From contig OZ020487.1 of the NCBI GenBank assembly GCA_963971405.1, forward strand, positions 13,985,344 through 14,049,343: a stretch of DNA of 64,000 nucleotides, read 5' to 3'. A program made the position numbers and the translations under genes. The notes below the pieces were generated by a model. The model was not told the origin of the DNA, did no database searches, and saw only the letters and a list, made by a program, of their open reading frames with translations. The stretch is from Psococerastis gibbosa (lineage: Eukaryota; Arthropoda; Insecta; Psocodea; Psocidae). Below are positions 22,201 through 32,425 of this stretch, piece by piece; position 1 is the stretch's first letter, and each line of letters begins with the position of its first letter.

Positions 22201-25200
22201 AATATTTCAGGATCCTTCATATTTTAAATATTTATACCCGGAAGAAGCGCCGAAACTTTTTATGAAACGTAGGGTGTTGCGATTCTTCAATAAGAAGATG
22301 GAAAGTAACCAAGAACAAGTCACTGCTGTTTTCAATATTGCTAATAATAGCTCGAACTTGTCGCCTTACATTATTTTTGGGCCCCCAGGCACCGGTAAAA
22401 CTGAGGTTTTAGTTGAAGCCATCTTACAGGTTTTTATTTTATTTTATTTTATTTATTGCCTGTCTTAATGTACATTTAGGAGAGCTTATACGCCTAGTTA
22501 AACCATAAGCCGCCTGTTTGAATGTCGCGTCTGTCATTTCCATGGAGCTAATAAAACTATGGAGCCACCATGTCGTATTTCGGCTGTGCTGGAGGACTGA
22601 AGCCACGACCACGCCCCCTCATAAGTGCATTTTGGCGGGAAATTCAAATTTAATAATTTTATTATATGTTTTCTTTATAGTTTTCTTTGTTGTTTCATAT
22701 ATAATTATATTTATTATTTACATTTATTATATATATTGTTTAAAATTTAAATTCAAAGTACTGAAAGATCTGCGGTGGACATCTTCAGTGTTAGGCTACT
22801 ATATGTAGACCTTTAAGAATGTATCCATTGCTACTAATAATAGTAATAATAATGTCATGAAGGACATTTTTATGAACCTAGGCCCATATTGGTCCCTTGT
22901 CCATGCCAAGGACCAGGGACGGTTTCAGTAAAAAATTTCGGGGGGGGGGGGGCGGTGGCCTGAAACATATCGCGTTTCCCTTACTTGAGTAATAATTTAT
23001 CTTCATTTCCTTCAAAAGTCCATTCTATCTAGTATAAAGCTATTTTTCTCGGGGGGCGGGGGGATTTCGGACATTCTTTTGTATTGTTTCCGTAAGAATT
23101 TTGGGCCACTGGCCCGTTGGTATGCTTCGTCGATGTCAGTTTATATCGGCTACAAGCGATAATGGACAGGCTGTGACAATAAGCTTACCAATGGCGCAGT
23201 GTAACAGGCGGAAGCATGACTTAACCTAGTACAGATACGAGTCAGTTGCCACTAAGCCTTCGAGATGAAATCTTCGAAGAAGGATAGTGCCACTGAAGAT
23301 GTCGACGATGATGAAACGTTTGGAAGTGCGCTTTCAGATTGCTGACCATTTCTATTCTATTGCTTATTCATTACCTTTGCTAATCGTCAGTAGCTAAGTA
23401 AGGCATTTCAAGTATACGCTAAGGAAGTCCATCTGTAGTAAAACAACGGAAAGTGGAATTTAGTGTGATGTCTTGTGGATTGCTGTTTCTGTAGCAATAC
23501 CTACAGTGGTGGGACTCACTGTTGAGTTTATCTTTGGCGCTTATTCCACCGAACGGCTAGGGCTAAATACAAATACGGTGACGTGGTAGCAGACATTCAA
23601 GACTTAGGCGGGGTTTCCACCGACCTCGCATTGCAGAATGCAAATGACATTGACGGAAATGTTTGTTTTTCTTTTTATAGAAATCTATTAAAATGTTTGT
23701 AATTAACATATCCCATGACGCCATTTTTTAATTTTAGTTAGTTTGTTTGTGATTTTACTCTATCATCATTGATCAATTTTAACTATGGCATGGAGTAAAA
23801 CAAACATTTCCGTCATTGTCATTTGCATTCTGCAATGCGAGGTCGATGGAAATCCCGACTAAGTCTTGTCTGTCTGCTACCACGTCACCATATTTGTATT
23901 TAGCCCTAGCCGATCGGTGGAAACCGCGCCTTTGTTCTAGGCCGCAATTCCTTTCCGTAAGGTGTTGGTGTGTGCACCTAGTAATTCAGTGTGTGATCAC
24001 ATCGCAAGAAAAGTGGCAGAATTTAAATCGGAGGTGATTGTGCGTTTTATTGCCAAAGGTTACGATGCTAATCCCGTAGGCGTGCGTTTCACTAAAAAGG
24101 TAACAATACTGTAGAGCCCAGACAATAAGTAGTTGCTTAGGCGTGCTTATTCCACTTGTCACATTTTCATTTGTGCATTAAAAAATGAGAATATTTTTGT
24201 TTGAAGGAGACTATTATGCAGATAGTTAACTTATCTATTATAAATTAAGTTATTATATGTTAGAGACTTATTATTGATGTCTCTACCATATTATAACTTA
24301 ATTCATAATAGATAAGTTAAGTATCTACATAATAGTATCCTTAAAACAAAAATCTCATCATTTTTTAATGCACAAATGAAGAACACATAACAAGTGAAAT
24401 ACAGCACGCCTAAGTTATATTGAACTGAAATTGATATAGTTAAGAACACCATGAGCGACTTCGGTGGCAAGGTGGTAGCGTGCTTGTACTTGCGCGAGTC
24501 TCTACATGCGCCGTAACTCGACACAAGCACCTATTAGGTTACTTTTTGTACGCGCTTAACCCTTTTAAACTGAAGAGAATAAATGTAAATAAACAAAATC
24601 TCGGTTATAAGAAACCTTCTGATCATTTAGATGTAAAATTTACCTGAAATGTCCAGCAATGCTTCGACATGTGGTTATTTGTAGGCTTGTTGCACTGAAG
24701 ATGCAATAGTGACTTGCAGTACCTTAAGTAATGCAGTCCATCTACCTCGATCCAAATACGACCATGTGTTCATTGATGAGGCGGGGCAGGCGATGGAATG
24801 CGAAGCTCTTACTGCTATCTCAAAACTTAAGCAAGGGGGACAACTGGTCAGTATTGTAAACTACCATCAGTTTACCTGCTACTTCTATCACTGGCCGGCC
24901 GTCTGATATTAGTTGTGTGCAGCTACACGTGGACTCACATGGAATGAATCCAATGGCTAGGCAGTCAGCCCGCCTCCTCCATGGCTATAATGGATCTAGT
25001 CCGGACCTACAAAATAACCAGATTCGTATATCCATGTAAACACATAACAGGCATCTAATGTTTCTAGTGTTAAAAATAAGATAGCAATGTCACACGCTAT
25101 ATGTATATGTATATGTTACCTTATAGAAGTCAAAAGAAATATAAATAGAAGAGTGAAAATTGCCCTATTTTCCATTTGGGTGAATTTTGGGTTATTTGGC

Positions 25201-28200
25201 TCACTCATAGCAAGTAATGCCCTATTGGCCCATTTGTTATGGAATAGTCCATGGGATATAATTTCCTCAGGTTCAGAAAAATAGACCTTGTTTAATTTCG
25301 TTGACTTGCTTTTCCCTCTTAGGTTTTGGCGGGTGATCCTAAGCAACTCGCGCCAGTTTGCCTTTCTAAGCTAGCCGAAAATTTTGGATTGAATCTCTCA
25401 CTGCTTGAAAGACTGATAGACAGTATTCCCATCTACCAGAAATCACACGGTAATTATTGTCCTTTTATACAGAAACTATATACAGTAATATTTAGTTAGA
25501 GAAGAAAAAATCTCGACCGGAAGGAGGCAACAGTTTTTGCTCTGACCACAGTTCGTTCGGAGGAAGTAAGTTCCGGTGGATGAGACCGTGGAAAATTTCT
25601 GGATCATGTTGGTTCATTGGAAAGGAATGTCAGGAAGGAACTACACAACTACGTTGAAGCACCTGTTAGGCAGTCTGTTTATGCTGGAAGATGGGTATGA
25701 AGGGGAGAAAGTCTGACGATGAAGATGTTGTAATCAAGATGATGGACCAATCTGCTGCCAGTGGCGGTTTTAGAATTTTCAAAGGGGGGGGGGGGGCGGG
25801 GGCATTGACAAGAGATCAGACCCGATAAGTTTAATAGTGTACCGGTTCTAAGATAAATATGGAGCTGCGCCACGCCTATTTCACAGCTGGATTATCCTGT
25901 AGTTAAGTTTGCCCTTATGAAGGGCTTTGTAAGAAGTTATGTTTATTGTTTGCAGGTGAATACATGAGCCAGTACATAACCATGTTGCGCGACAATTACC
26001 GCTGCCATAAGCAAATTTTATCTCTTTCCAATAGACTGTTCTATAACTCCATGCTTCGTGCAAAGGCAAGTTTCTTATTAATTTTTAGCATCCTGTTTTT
26101 TTTTTTCATTATTAATTGAAATTTGAAGTCTCGATCTTATTATAATTTTTACTTAGTTTCTTACGCAAAATCTTGAAGCTTCTCCCCCCGAATTATCGAG
26201 TTCATGAACAAATTGCAACACCAAAAATTAAAAATATGCACTTCATCTTTAATAATAAATTAATAATAAATTTAAGAACCGGTACGAGTGAACCAGTGCC
26301 TGCTTTCCTATTTATTTATTAGCATGTGATTTTAAAAGAAATAGTTGAAGCCGTTTTTCAGAAATATTATTTTTTGCCGTTTTCTGGAGCGGGAGGGGGG
26401 GCTCATAACGTTTAAATCCGCTGAATAACGAATTGGGTTCTGTAATGGTAGTTTAAAGTTTTATTTTATTCCTATATTTCCTATACTATTGTACTTCACA
26501 TCCAAGGAAGCTCTGGATCACATTTTTTTTTTTTTTTAAAGCAGGTACGGATTTTCAACCAAATATTATCATTGAGTCAACGTTCGTATATATTATAGTA
26601 TTCTGTGCTCTGGATTTTCCATAATTCTGAATCTTTTCTTTTCCAGTGCCCATACGATCCCCTAAGCGAATACTGTCTCAAGACTAGTTCCCTTACAGGG
26701 GGTGATTCCCTGATATTTCACGCAGTTATAGGAACTGAACGGCGTTCCCGCGGCAGTCACAGTTATTATAATTATGAAGAAATCGATCAGGTTATCATGT
26801 TACATTACATCATATTAAATAGCTTTCTTGTATTGTCTTGTTTCCATGGCATATAGGCCACGTGTATTAGGCATATACATATAGCTAGGTACGTGAACAG
26901 TATATTAGGCATATATTAAGTTATATTAGGCTGTATATATTATGTTGTTCTATATTCCAAGGTTTTCATGACTTGTTTATGAGTACGGTACGCGATAAAT
27001 ATTTGAATGTGTAATCAGGGCCAATAGCTATATATTATACGTTTATACCTTTTGTAATTGTTATATTATTTGTTATGACAGGTCCTGGAATACGTCAAAC
27101 TATTCCTGAATCCCTCGTTCCCCGTGCCTGTGGTGGAACAAGAAATTGGAGTGGTGGCGCCTTATAAGGGCCACGTATTGCGAATTCAACAAATTCTGCA
27201 TCAATATGGCTGGTCTAAAATTACTGTCGGCTCTGCAGAGACGTTTCAGGGGCAAGGACGGCGGATCATCATAGTGTCTACAGTTAGATCAGAGGTATGT
27301 AGCATAGATCCCAATTAAAACGGGATCCTCACTACGGCTGTTGCACTCACTTCAAATTTCCTTGTTTTGTGTGGTGATGTGAAAAGAAAAAAATGAAAAA
27401 GGCATTTTTGTGCTTATACTTATAGGCTACCTACTTACTTACTAGCCACAGCCCACCCTTGGCAAGTTAGCCATTTGGAGACGCGCTGACCAGCATCTCT
27501 TTGCTGTCTCCCGGATGGTCTTCCCCGTCTTCTACCAGGGCTGGGCTGTTAGCTGGGATTTTGTAACTTCAGTGGAGACCCATCACCATTGAATATATAA
27601 CACATTTTTATATATTCAATGTCATCACCTAGGTACATTGTATTATGAATATTCCTATTGTTGCAGAGGGACGGTTACAAACCGCAGCTCGGATTCGTAA
27701 AAGATCAAAGACGTTTCAATGTTATGTTGACAAGAGCAGCTGCGAAGGTACTAAAAGTTACTGAAAATTATTTTATGCTACGTTTATAGTTTGATTTGCA
27801 AGATTGGGCGAAAAGACCCAAAATTCGTCCAATGGAAACCATAAACTCTTTTTTTTTTTACGTGAAGCCTAGTAGATTCCAATTTAGACTTACCGTCAAG
27901 GCAGTTTTTCGTAAGTTCCATAAGTGAAATGACGAAAGCAGTTTTATGGCCTTAAGTGGCAGGGTTGGATACTTTTGCGAGACTGTCGTACGACACAGGT
28001 AGGTCTATTAGGTCGGAATCTTTGCTGTGAAAATGTTTACGGTGTATTAGGGCTCTATATTAGACAGGTATTGTCATCCGCCATGTTGTATCCATTATAA
28101 GTCTGGTGTATAAGCCAAGCATTGGGTGTTTACCTATTTATTTTTAGAAATTTACCGTTGTTTATTTATTATTATTTAAAAAAAACGTGCTACCAATTAG

Positions 28201-29614
28201 GGAAGTAGTTCATAAGAAAATACTAAAACGTATATATTCGTTTTTTTCAATATTTTTCAAACTTTTACTTTTCTTACAATACTTACCATATAGGAAATTT
28301 GGGATACAACATGGCGGATGACAATACCCGGGTATATAGTGCCTTACGGTGTATGTATTTGCAGTGTTGTTTATTGATTGTTGTGAAGTGGTTTTTGCAA
28401 TTTTTGGCAATGATTTCCCTCGAAATTTTGGGGTAAAATGACGTAATAGAACAAGCATTCCCCAAAAAATTAAAACCGAAACAAAATTCGAGGCCAACGG
28501 AACTTTTTTGAAATGGCAGACAACAGCATTACAAATCATCGAAGTAGGACACAACTCCATAATAAACAAGAAGAAAAATTTCCGTAAAAAACAACACCGT
28601 AATACATATTGTATTTCACATATACTTTAGTAGCCTACCGGTACATATTTATGTCAACAAACCCCTAGATCGCATCCCCCTGATCGTAAAAAAATAAGTA
28701 AAGGCTTCATTTTCATGAAAAATGACTAAACAAATAATTTGTCTGAGGAATGTTTATGATGTTTTAGAAGGAAAGAAAATTTTCTATATTTTCCATATGG
28801 GTGAATTTTGGGCCTTTCAGCCCACTCTTACAATTAACATAACTTCATATATGATTTAGATGCTAATAAAGAGCATAACAAAACCGAATAAATTAGGTTG
28901 CTTTCCCAATCATGGCTTCATTAGTTTTAAAGATTTTTTTTAAAGATATTATGGGTAATGCAAAGAAAGAAAGAAAGAAAATTGTCGTTATTTTCCATAT
29001 GGGCGAATTTTGGGCCTTTCGCCATTACACACTATGCCATTATTATTGTATAGTATTATATTAATGATCTGCCCATTGTAAACCATGTTATTGTCCCATC
29101 GATCAATCCTGGATCCTGTCCGCAGTGCCATGTGAAGTTGTTATGTTGGGTTGTATTTTATTAATTTAGGTTCTCGAGATAAAAACAAAATCTTCCAGTT
29201 TCCATGTTGAATTTTTTCTGTCAACAAAATGGCGCTCGAAGCGCATAGATTCAAACTCCTTGACAGTGCTTTCATGTAGGGAAAATCTATAGAGAGCCCA
29301 TATATATTATAATGAGGGAACTGTTACAGAACCTATACTAATTGATACGAGGTCACTCGAACCAGTTCTTGTTGCAGACGAAAGAACGATTTATTTTGAG
29401 TTTTCCGGTAGTCCCACATTGATATTGATTAGGCTATGCTACTCTGTTGCAGTGCATTGTTATTGGAAACCCGTTCGTCCTTCGAACTGACTTGAAATGG
29501 GATCGTCTGATAAATGAAGCAAAATCTGACAAACGCTACATCAACATTGCCCTAAAGTGTTCAAAATCGGCAAATCGTCGTAAAAAGGCAGCCTGTTTGG
29601 CGAAAAGTCGGTAA
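19032..29614 (+). CDS. MOV10/Armitage-like RNA helicase, copy 2
   Basis: Proposed exons: 19032-19220, 20145-20381, 20891-20986, 21519-21674, 22211-22429, 23941-24099, 24685-24846, 25323-25449, 25956-26065, 26647-26790, 27082-27294, 27667-27747, 29453-29614. Joined they give 684 residues without internal stops. Motifs in order: ESNQEQ (about 257), Walker A GPPGTGKT (283-290), Ia CAPSNS (310), II DEAG (383-386), III GDPKQL (410), IV NYR (462), V FQGQG (588), VI NVMLTRA (622). This is the full Upf1-like SF1 core, and the wording is MOV10/Armitage type. The family acts in RNA silencing and piRNA biogenesis. About 280 residues precede Walker A, fewer than in typical MOV10, so either the N terminus is short or 5' exons are missing. 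Core exons are secure; the first three are less so. Confidence 0.85.
19750..19930 (+). repeat. fragment related to the 13.5-15.3 kb element
   Basis: Contains cgtaaacccccactatttca, gagcgtccgtccaagaaaac and tttatgaaaattggaggggg, matching unit DNA and the 14120-14240 segment. It lies in the intron after the first proposed exon of helicase copy 2. Confidence 0.6.
20145..20381 (+). CDS. copy 2 exon: N-terminal region
   Basis: 237 bp, phase 0 at both ends, acceptor tttttcag, donor gtaagt. Encodes 79 residues starting ELFMLLKDIGKKRGLSPSQK and containing NYFEYFKELILMEYYEEQQA. The latter resembles the 'YF..LL.lEE.Q...D' helix N-terminal to the helicase core in MOV10-family proteins. The splice sites are strong and the exon is in order and in frame with the Walker A exon. 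Confidence 0.75.
20504..20520 (+). repeat. C homopolymer tract
   Basis: A long C run in intron DNA after exon 20145-20381. Comparable G/C runs occur near 2249, 2707, 6578, 11387, 22940, 25784, 38348, 45789, 48212, 50589 and 51988. Confidence 0.8.
20891..20986 (+). CDS. copy 2 candidate exon, 32 residues
   Basis: 96 bp between an acceptor tttcag and a consensus donor gtaagt, phase 0 at both ends, so including or skipping it keeps the frame. Encodes VLLYLPFVYKELNVLKH and then QVEFKFSYKYDTYY, which could be strands of the beta-barrel inserted in this family. There is no recognisable motif, so support comes only from splice sites, phase and position. Confidence 0.45.
21053..21386. mobile_element. 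TIR element, 17-bp perfect ends
   Basis: TTAAGAGGATATGCTAC at 21053-21069 is repeated inverted at 21370-21386. 334 bp, AT-rich and without ORF. Internal DNA (ggctcatgtaagttgtagaa, actacttcatgcat) is shared with the elements near 42157 and 55782. It lies between candidate helicase exons 20891-20986 and 21519-21674. Confidence 0.8.
21519..21674 (+). CDS. copy 2 exon: pre-core beta domain
   Basis: 156 bp, phase 0 at both ends, acceptor tttgcag, donor gtatgt. Encodes SEVTEIEVNGALVVPADHDL and SPKVRFLCSTYGTQVRLDSL, fitting the region just before the RecA1 domain in MOV10-type proteins. A second AG directly after the acceptor (21519-21520) would shift the frame, so 21517-21518 is used. Confidence 0.72.
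22211..22429 (+). CDS. copy 2 exon: Walker A (motif I)
   Basis: 219 bp, phase 0 at both ends, acceptor tttcag. Encodes 73 residues with the Q-motif-like ESNQEQ and SPYIIFGPPGTGKTEVLVEA. GPPGTGKT is the P-loop binding ATP phosphates, and PYIIFGPPGTGKT is the MOV10-family form. The donor is cag|gttttt, a weak context inside a T-rich run. Confidence 0.93.
22518..22790 (+). repeat. dispersed repeat, inverse of 12832-13215
   Basis: Lies in the intron after the Walker A exon of helicase copy 2. Reads catggagctaataaaactat, ctggaggactgaagccacga and gcattttggcgggaaattca, and ends gtactgaaagatctgc. Confidence 0.75.
23090..23245 (+). repeat. family D repeat
   Basis: Carries tttgggccactggcccgttg, aatggacaggctgtgacaat and ggaagcatgacttaac. 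In the intron before the motif Ia exon of helicase copy 2. Confidence 0.65.
23536..23930. mobile_element. MITE family A copy next to helicase exon
   Basis: Starts ggcgcttattccacc and ends ggtggaaaccgcgcc, with long inverted arms. Target duplication TTT at 23533-23535 and 23931-23933. It ends 10 bp before the motif Ia exon of helicase copy 2. Confidence 0.88.
23941..24099 (+). CDS. copy 2 exon: motif Ia
   Basis: 159 bp, phase 0 at both ends, acceptor ttctag, donor gtaaca. Encodes AAIPFRKVLVCAPSNSVCDH and then a Lys/Val-rich segment ending VGVRFTKK. CAPSNS is motif Ia of Upf1-like helicases. The acceptor sits only 10 bp after the end of a MITE (23536-23930), so the usual branch-point region is transposon DNA. 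Confidence 0.9.
24140..24410. mobile_element. MITE family C copy
   Basis: 271 bp, ends ggcgtgcttattccac and gtgaaatacagcacgcc. Nearly the whole element is an inverted repeat around 24275, with arms including taacttatctattat. It lies in the helicase copy 2 intron just after the motif Ia exon. Confidence 0.8.
24463..24530 (+). repeat. family G repeat, partial
   Basis: ggtggcaaggtggtagcgtg and cttgtacttgcgcgag, ending at acacaagcacc. In the intron before the motif II exon of helicase copy 2. Confidence 0.6.
24685..24846 (+). CDS. copy 2 exon: motif II (DEAG)
   Basis: 162 bp, phase 0 at both ends, acceptor tttgtag, donor gtcagt. Encodes DAIVTCSTLSNAVHL and YDHVFIDEAGQAMECEALTA. DEAG is the Walker B motif coordinating magnesium, and the preceding VTCSTLSN is the family's Ib/Ic-type stretch. 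It joins the motif III exon without phase change. Confidence 0.93.
25323..25449 (+). CDS. copy 2 exon: motif III
   Basis: 127 bp, ends in phase 1, the same length and phase as 1622-1748. Encodes VLAGDPKQLAPVCLSKLAEN and ends IPIYQKSH. Donor gtaatt. Confidence 0.92.
25956..26065 (+). CDS. copy 2 exon: motif IV region, GC splice donor
   Basis: 110 bp, entered in phase 1 and left in phase 0, as 2927-3036. Encodes YITMLRDNYRCHKQILSLSN. The exon ends ...GCA AAG and the intron begins GCAAGT at 26066, the consensus for rare GC-AG introns; no GT donor in frame is close. Copy 1 uses GT at the same point. Confidence 0.88.
26647..26790 (+). CDS. copy 2 exon: RecA2 segment CPYDPLSEYCLK
   Basis: 144 bp, phase 0 at both ends, same length as 3996-4139. 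Encodes CPYDPLSEYCLKTSS, IFHAVIGTERRSRG and SYYNYEEIDQ. Acceptor ttccag, donor gttatc. Confidence 0.9.
27082..27294 (+). CDS. copy 2 exon: motif V
   Basis: 213 bp, phase 0 at both ends, same as 4929-5141. Encodes EIGVVAPYKGHVL and ITVGSAETFQGQGRRIIIVS. The motif V glutamate is again glycine, so the change predates the duplication. Strong donor gtatgt. Confidence 0.92.
27667..27747 (+). CDS. copy 2 exon: motif VI
   Basis: 81 bp, phase 0 at both ends, acceptor ttgcag, donor gtacta. Encodes KPQLGFVKDQRRFNVMLTRA. One codon shorter than the copy 1 exon. Confidence 0.92.
28046..28352. mobile_element. foldback element with 40-bp arms
   Basis: The left arm (28046-28091) has ggtattgtcatccgccatgt and the right arm (28307-28352) its inverse acatggcggatgacaatacc. 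The arms are about 80 percent complementary over 40 bp. It lies in the 1.7 kb last intron of helicase copy 2. Confidence 0.7.
29453..29614 (+). CDS. copy 2 last exon
   Basis: Acceptor ttgcag, then CIVIGNPFVLRTDLKWDRL and a basic tail (SANRRKKAACLAKSR) ending at TAA 29612-29614. The 45-bp repeat tail of copy 1 is absent. The stop overlaps a donor-like string (cgg|taagct), so an alternative spliced 3' end is possible but no further exon was recognised. Confidence 0.88.
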   Translation, partial: CIVIGNPFVLRTDLKWDRLINEAKSDKRYINIALKCSKSANRRKKAACLAKSR

Positions 29615-30476
29615 GCTTAATGCTCGTCACATCTAGTTGTTGTTTCTTATTTGTAACTGTTTCGTTCCTCCAGTTTTCGGTTTGGGTTTCTCCTCTTGTT
29701 TGTCTGGTTTAGTTGACATGTATTAGATTTCCATTAAGTGGCTGTGGATATCCTTCATAGAGAAATTAAATATGTTAACTCTATACAATATAGTTAAGTT
29801 TTAGAACTCAAATTTTATTTTTTTTAAAACTACCCAAAAATTTTGCAACTAAAATTATAATGCGAAACGTATGAGCTGTGAATTCAGACTGACTGTGCTC
29901 TGTGCTTCTCTGCAACGGACCTGCCTTGCACCTCAAGGCCATGTTGTTTTGTTTATTGAGCGTGCCTTCAGCTATGCTCTCAGCTGTAAACATCAGCACC
30001 TTCTGTGACGCAACTATATTATAGTCATTTCAAGATGATAAAATGAAATTACATTTTCTGATTTGCTGCTTTATTGAGAATTTATTTTGATTGGATGGCC
30101 CAATAATAAGTTGAAGATATTTCCCATCCGAAAGATATCCTTTATTTTTTGTAAGTGTCGGCTACTTGTTGATTACAATCACTGCATGTCACTATATTTT
30201 ACAATTATTGTTGATATTATTTGTAATTTGTTCTAAAAGCTAAATTATTCTATCCTAGAGCCTACAATAATAAGTTGTTAACTTTAACTCACACGAGGAA
30301 TTACCAAAAATTATCAAAGGAATACTAATGTTCTACTGTGTTTTATTAATTCTTAAATGTTAACTGTCATATGTAATACCTATAATACCTACCACTACCA
30401 TCACTGTTCCTAAAAGTTTGGCAATATAACCAAGTTACCTTACCAGTAACCAAAATGTTATTTATTTTATATTAAC
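29615..30476. other. 3' flank of helicase copy 2
   Basis: AT-rich, without a convincing exon. No canonical AATAAA stands out close to the stop, so the transcript end is unknown. Confidence 0.5.
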
Positions 30477-30896
30477 AGGCTACTTGACTGTAGTAACAAT
30501 AGAAAATAAGATATGCTAGATAAGGTAGCTTATAGGTTAACAATAATAAGGCTGATAATACAATATTTTTTTTTGGTAAATATTAAAAGAAAAAAAAGAA
30601 ATAAATGTGAGTGTTTTTAGCTGTGGATTACAGGAGCCAAAACGACAACAGACATGGGTAACCTGAAAATGACGCCACAGTCCAATCGTCGTCATGCTGT
30701 GAGTAGCCCATGAAAGCTCCCGCGGCATCACAAATGCCGGCACACTCCAATCCCACGTGATCCGCTTTTAAACCATCAAACTAAAATTGATGGTAAAAAT
30801 ATTTGTACCCCTACTCAATAACGTTAAAAAACGAGAAAAAAATCTAGCCTACTAATTAATGCATTAGATCAGGCTTAAAAAAATGTCAAGTAGCCT
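30477..30896. mobile_element. TIR element, AGGCTACTTGAC ends
   Basis: AGGCTACTTGAC at 30477-30488 and its exact inverse at 30885-30896, 420 bp. The interior (ctgtggattacaggagccaa, taaaccatcaaac) recurs in 35854-36582. No clear target duplication. Confidence 0.75.
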
Positions 30897-32214
30897 ATTA
30901 TTTTTATTATTATTCGTTTTCTACTGAAAATTGAAAACGTGTATTGTAGATATGTGGATGTACAACAAATGAAATTATAGTTGCTGTACGGGAGGTATCT
31001 TATCGTACTTTCGGTGTTCCCACTTTTGGCAATGCTGGTTCAACTGCAGATTTTATGTCTGAAATAGTCATCGCTTCCTTCAAATGACTAGCCTTGAACT
31101 ATTCTTACTTGGAAGCATTGCTCGAAAAATAATAAAATAAATAATAATAAAAATATCTCGTATGGTGATGTGGCAGTGAAATAGGCCTATCAATAATTTA
31201 AAATTAATTACAAAAATTAAAATGACAACCCTAGAAGTAAATGCAATTTGGAATAAAATTGAACAACAGTCTTTAAATCAGAATTTTATTTCACATAAGA
31301 TATTTTTAGCCTACACAATAATAATTTAATCAAATATACTTAAACCTAAATACTACATGTTAACCTTAATAACTTATTACAAAATTAGGCCTACTTACAT
31401 TCGTATGGAACGTTCAATGAAATATAAATTTAGGTCAATAATTAGGTAACCTGTAACTTATATTAATTATATGGTTGGCATAAGTCATAAAATAAATGCT
31501 TTTATATTTAATTTTAGAATAATTGGAACTTTTTAAAAAGTAGGCTATACAGAAACAGCGACGAATATCTTTTCTGATTTTTTAGTCGAATTTAAGCAAC
31601 GGCGAGCCCTTGTTTAAGGCAGGGATGTTTTTTTAAGCGAAGGTGGGCCGAGTAATTTGGAATTTTGGAATTAATGAATTAATATGGTCAAAAATACTCG
31701 GGCGTCATTTGTTTAAATAAAAAATTTGAATTTTTGCCTTTTACAATACCGTAACGTGAGTTTACTATACTGGATTTTTCTGCAAAACATGGTTATGAAT
31801 GCAACCTTGTCGCTTCAGTACATCCAACATTTTTTAATTATTCAATTATATATATTACCAACACAAAAAAAAAATGCAATTTATAGCAATTCGTATCATC
31901 TACCGCAAGACCTTGTCCCGTGTGTGGTTTGTTTGTTGCCTATTTGCCTGCTAAAATTAATGATTAAAAATTACAAAGTTAAAAAAAGTTCATTCATTAT
32001 GAAATCGTCATGGGAGAATTAACAGAAATGACAAATAAACTGTGAACAAGCTAACATTTTAAAAGCAGCAGTACTCATATTCGTACCCTCCCTACAGAAC
32101 TAGGTAGCTCTGAACATGACTGTGTCAAAAATTAAGATTGCCCCTTGCTTTTGGTTGTAATGTAATGTAGGCAACTTTTTGATGGACTTTTTATAGACCT
32201 AGGCCCATAGCCTA
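30897..32214. other. AT-rich intergenic stretch
   Basis: No coding motif and no shared repeat was recognised. The open frame 31726-32022 is low-complexity. Confidence 0.5.
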
Positions 32215-32400
32215 TTATTTGTATAGTTCCCTTATGAATTTTTGGCCATTGGCAAACTAGTATACGTTCTCGATGTCAACCTACACCGGCTACAAGCCAT
32301 AAATGGACAAGCTGAGACAAGCTTACCATGGAGTCATGGACGCAATGAAACAGGCGAAAGCATGACTTAACCAAGTATAGATATACGAATCTTGCTTTTG
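32215..32400 (+). repeat. family D dispersed repeat
   Basis: Marked by tttttggccattggcaaact, cgatgtcaacctacaccggc, ggacaagctgagacaagctt and gcgaaagcatgacttaacca. Other copies: 594-770, 23090-23245, 34507-34690, 48065-48430 (interrupted) and 51540-51720 on plus; 10180-10384 and 54680-54785 on minus. No ORF and no clear inverted ends. Confidence 0.75.
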
Positions 32401-32425
32401 GAGTGCAAAGTATGACATCGACTTC

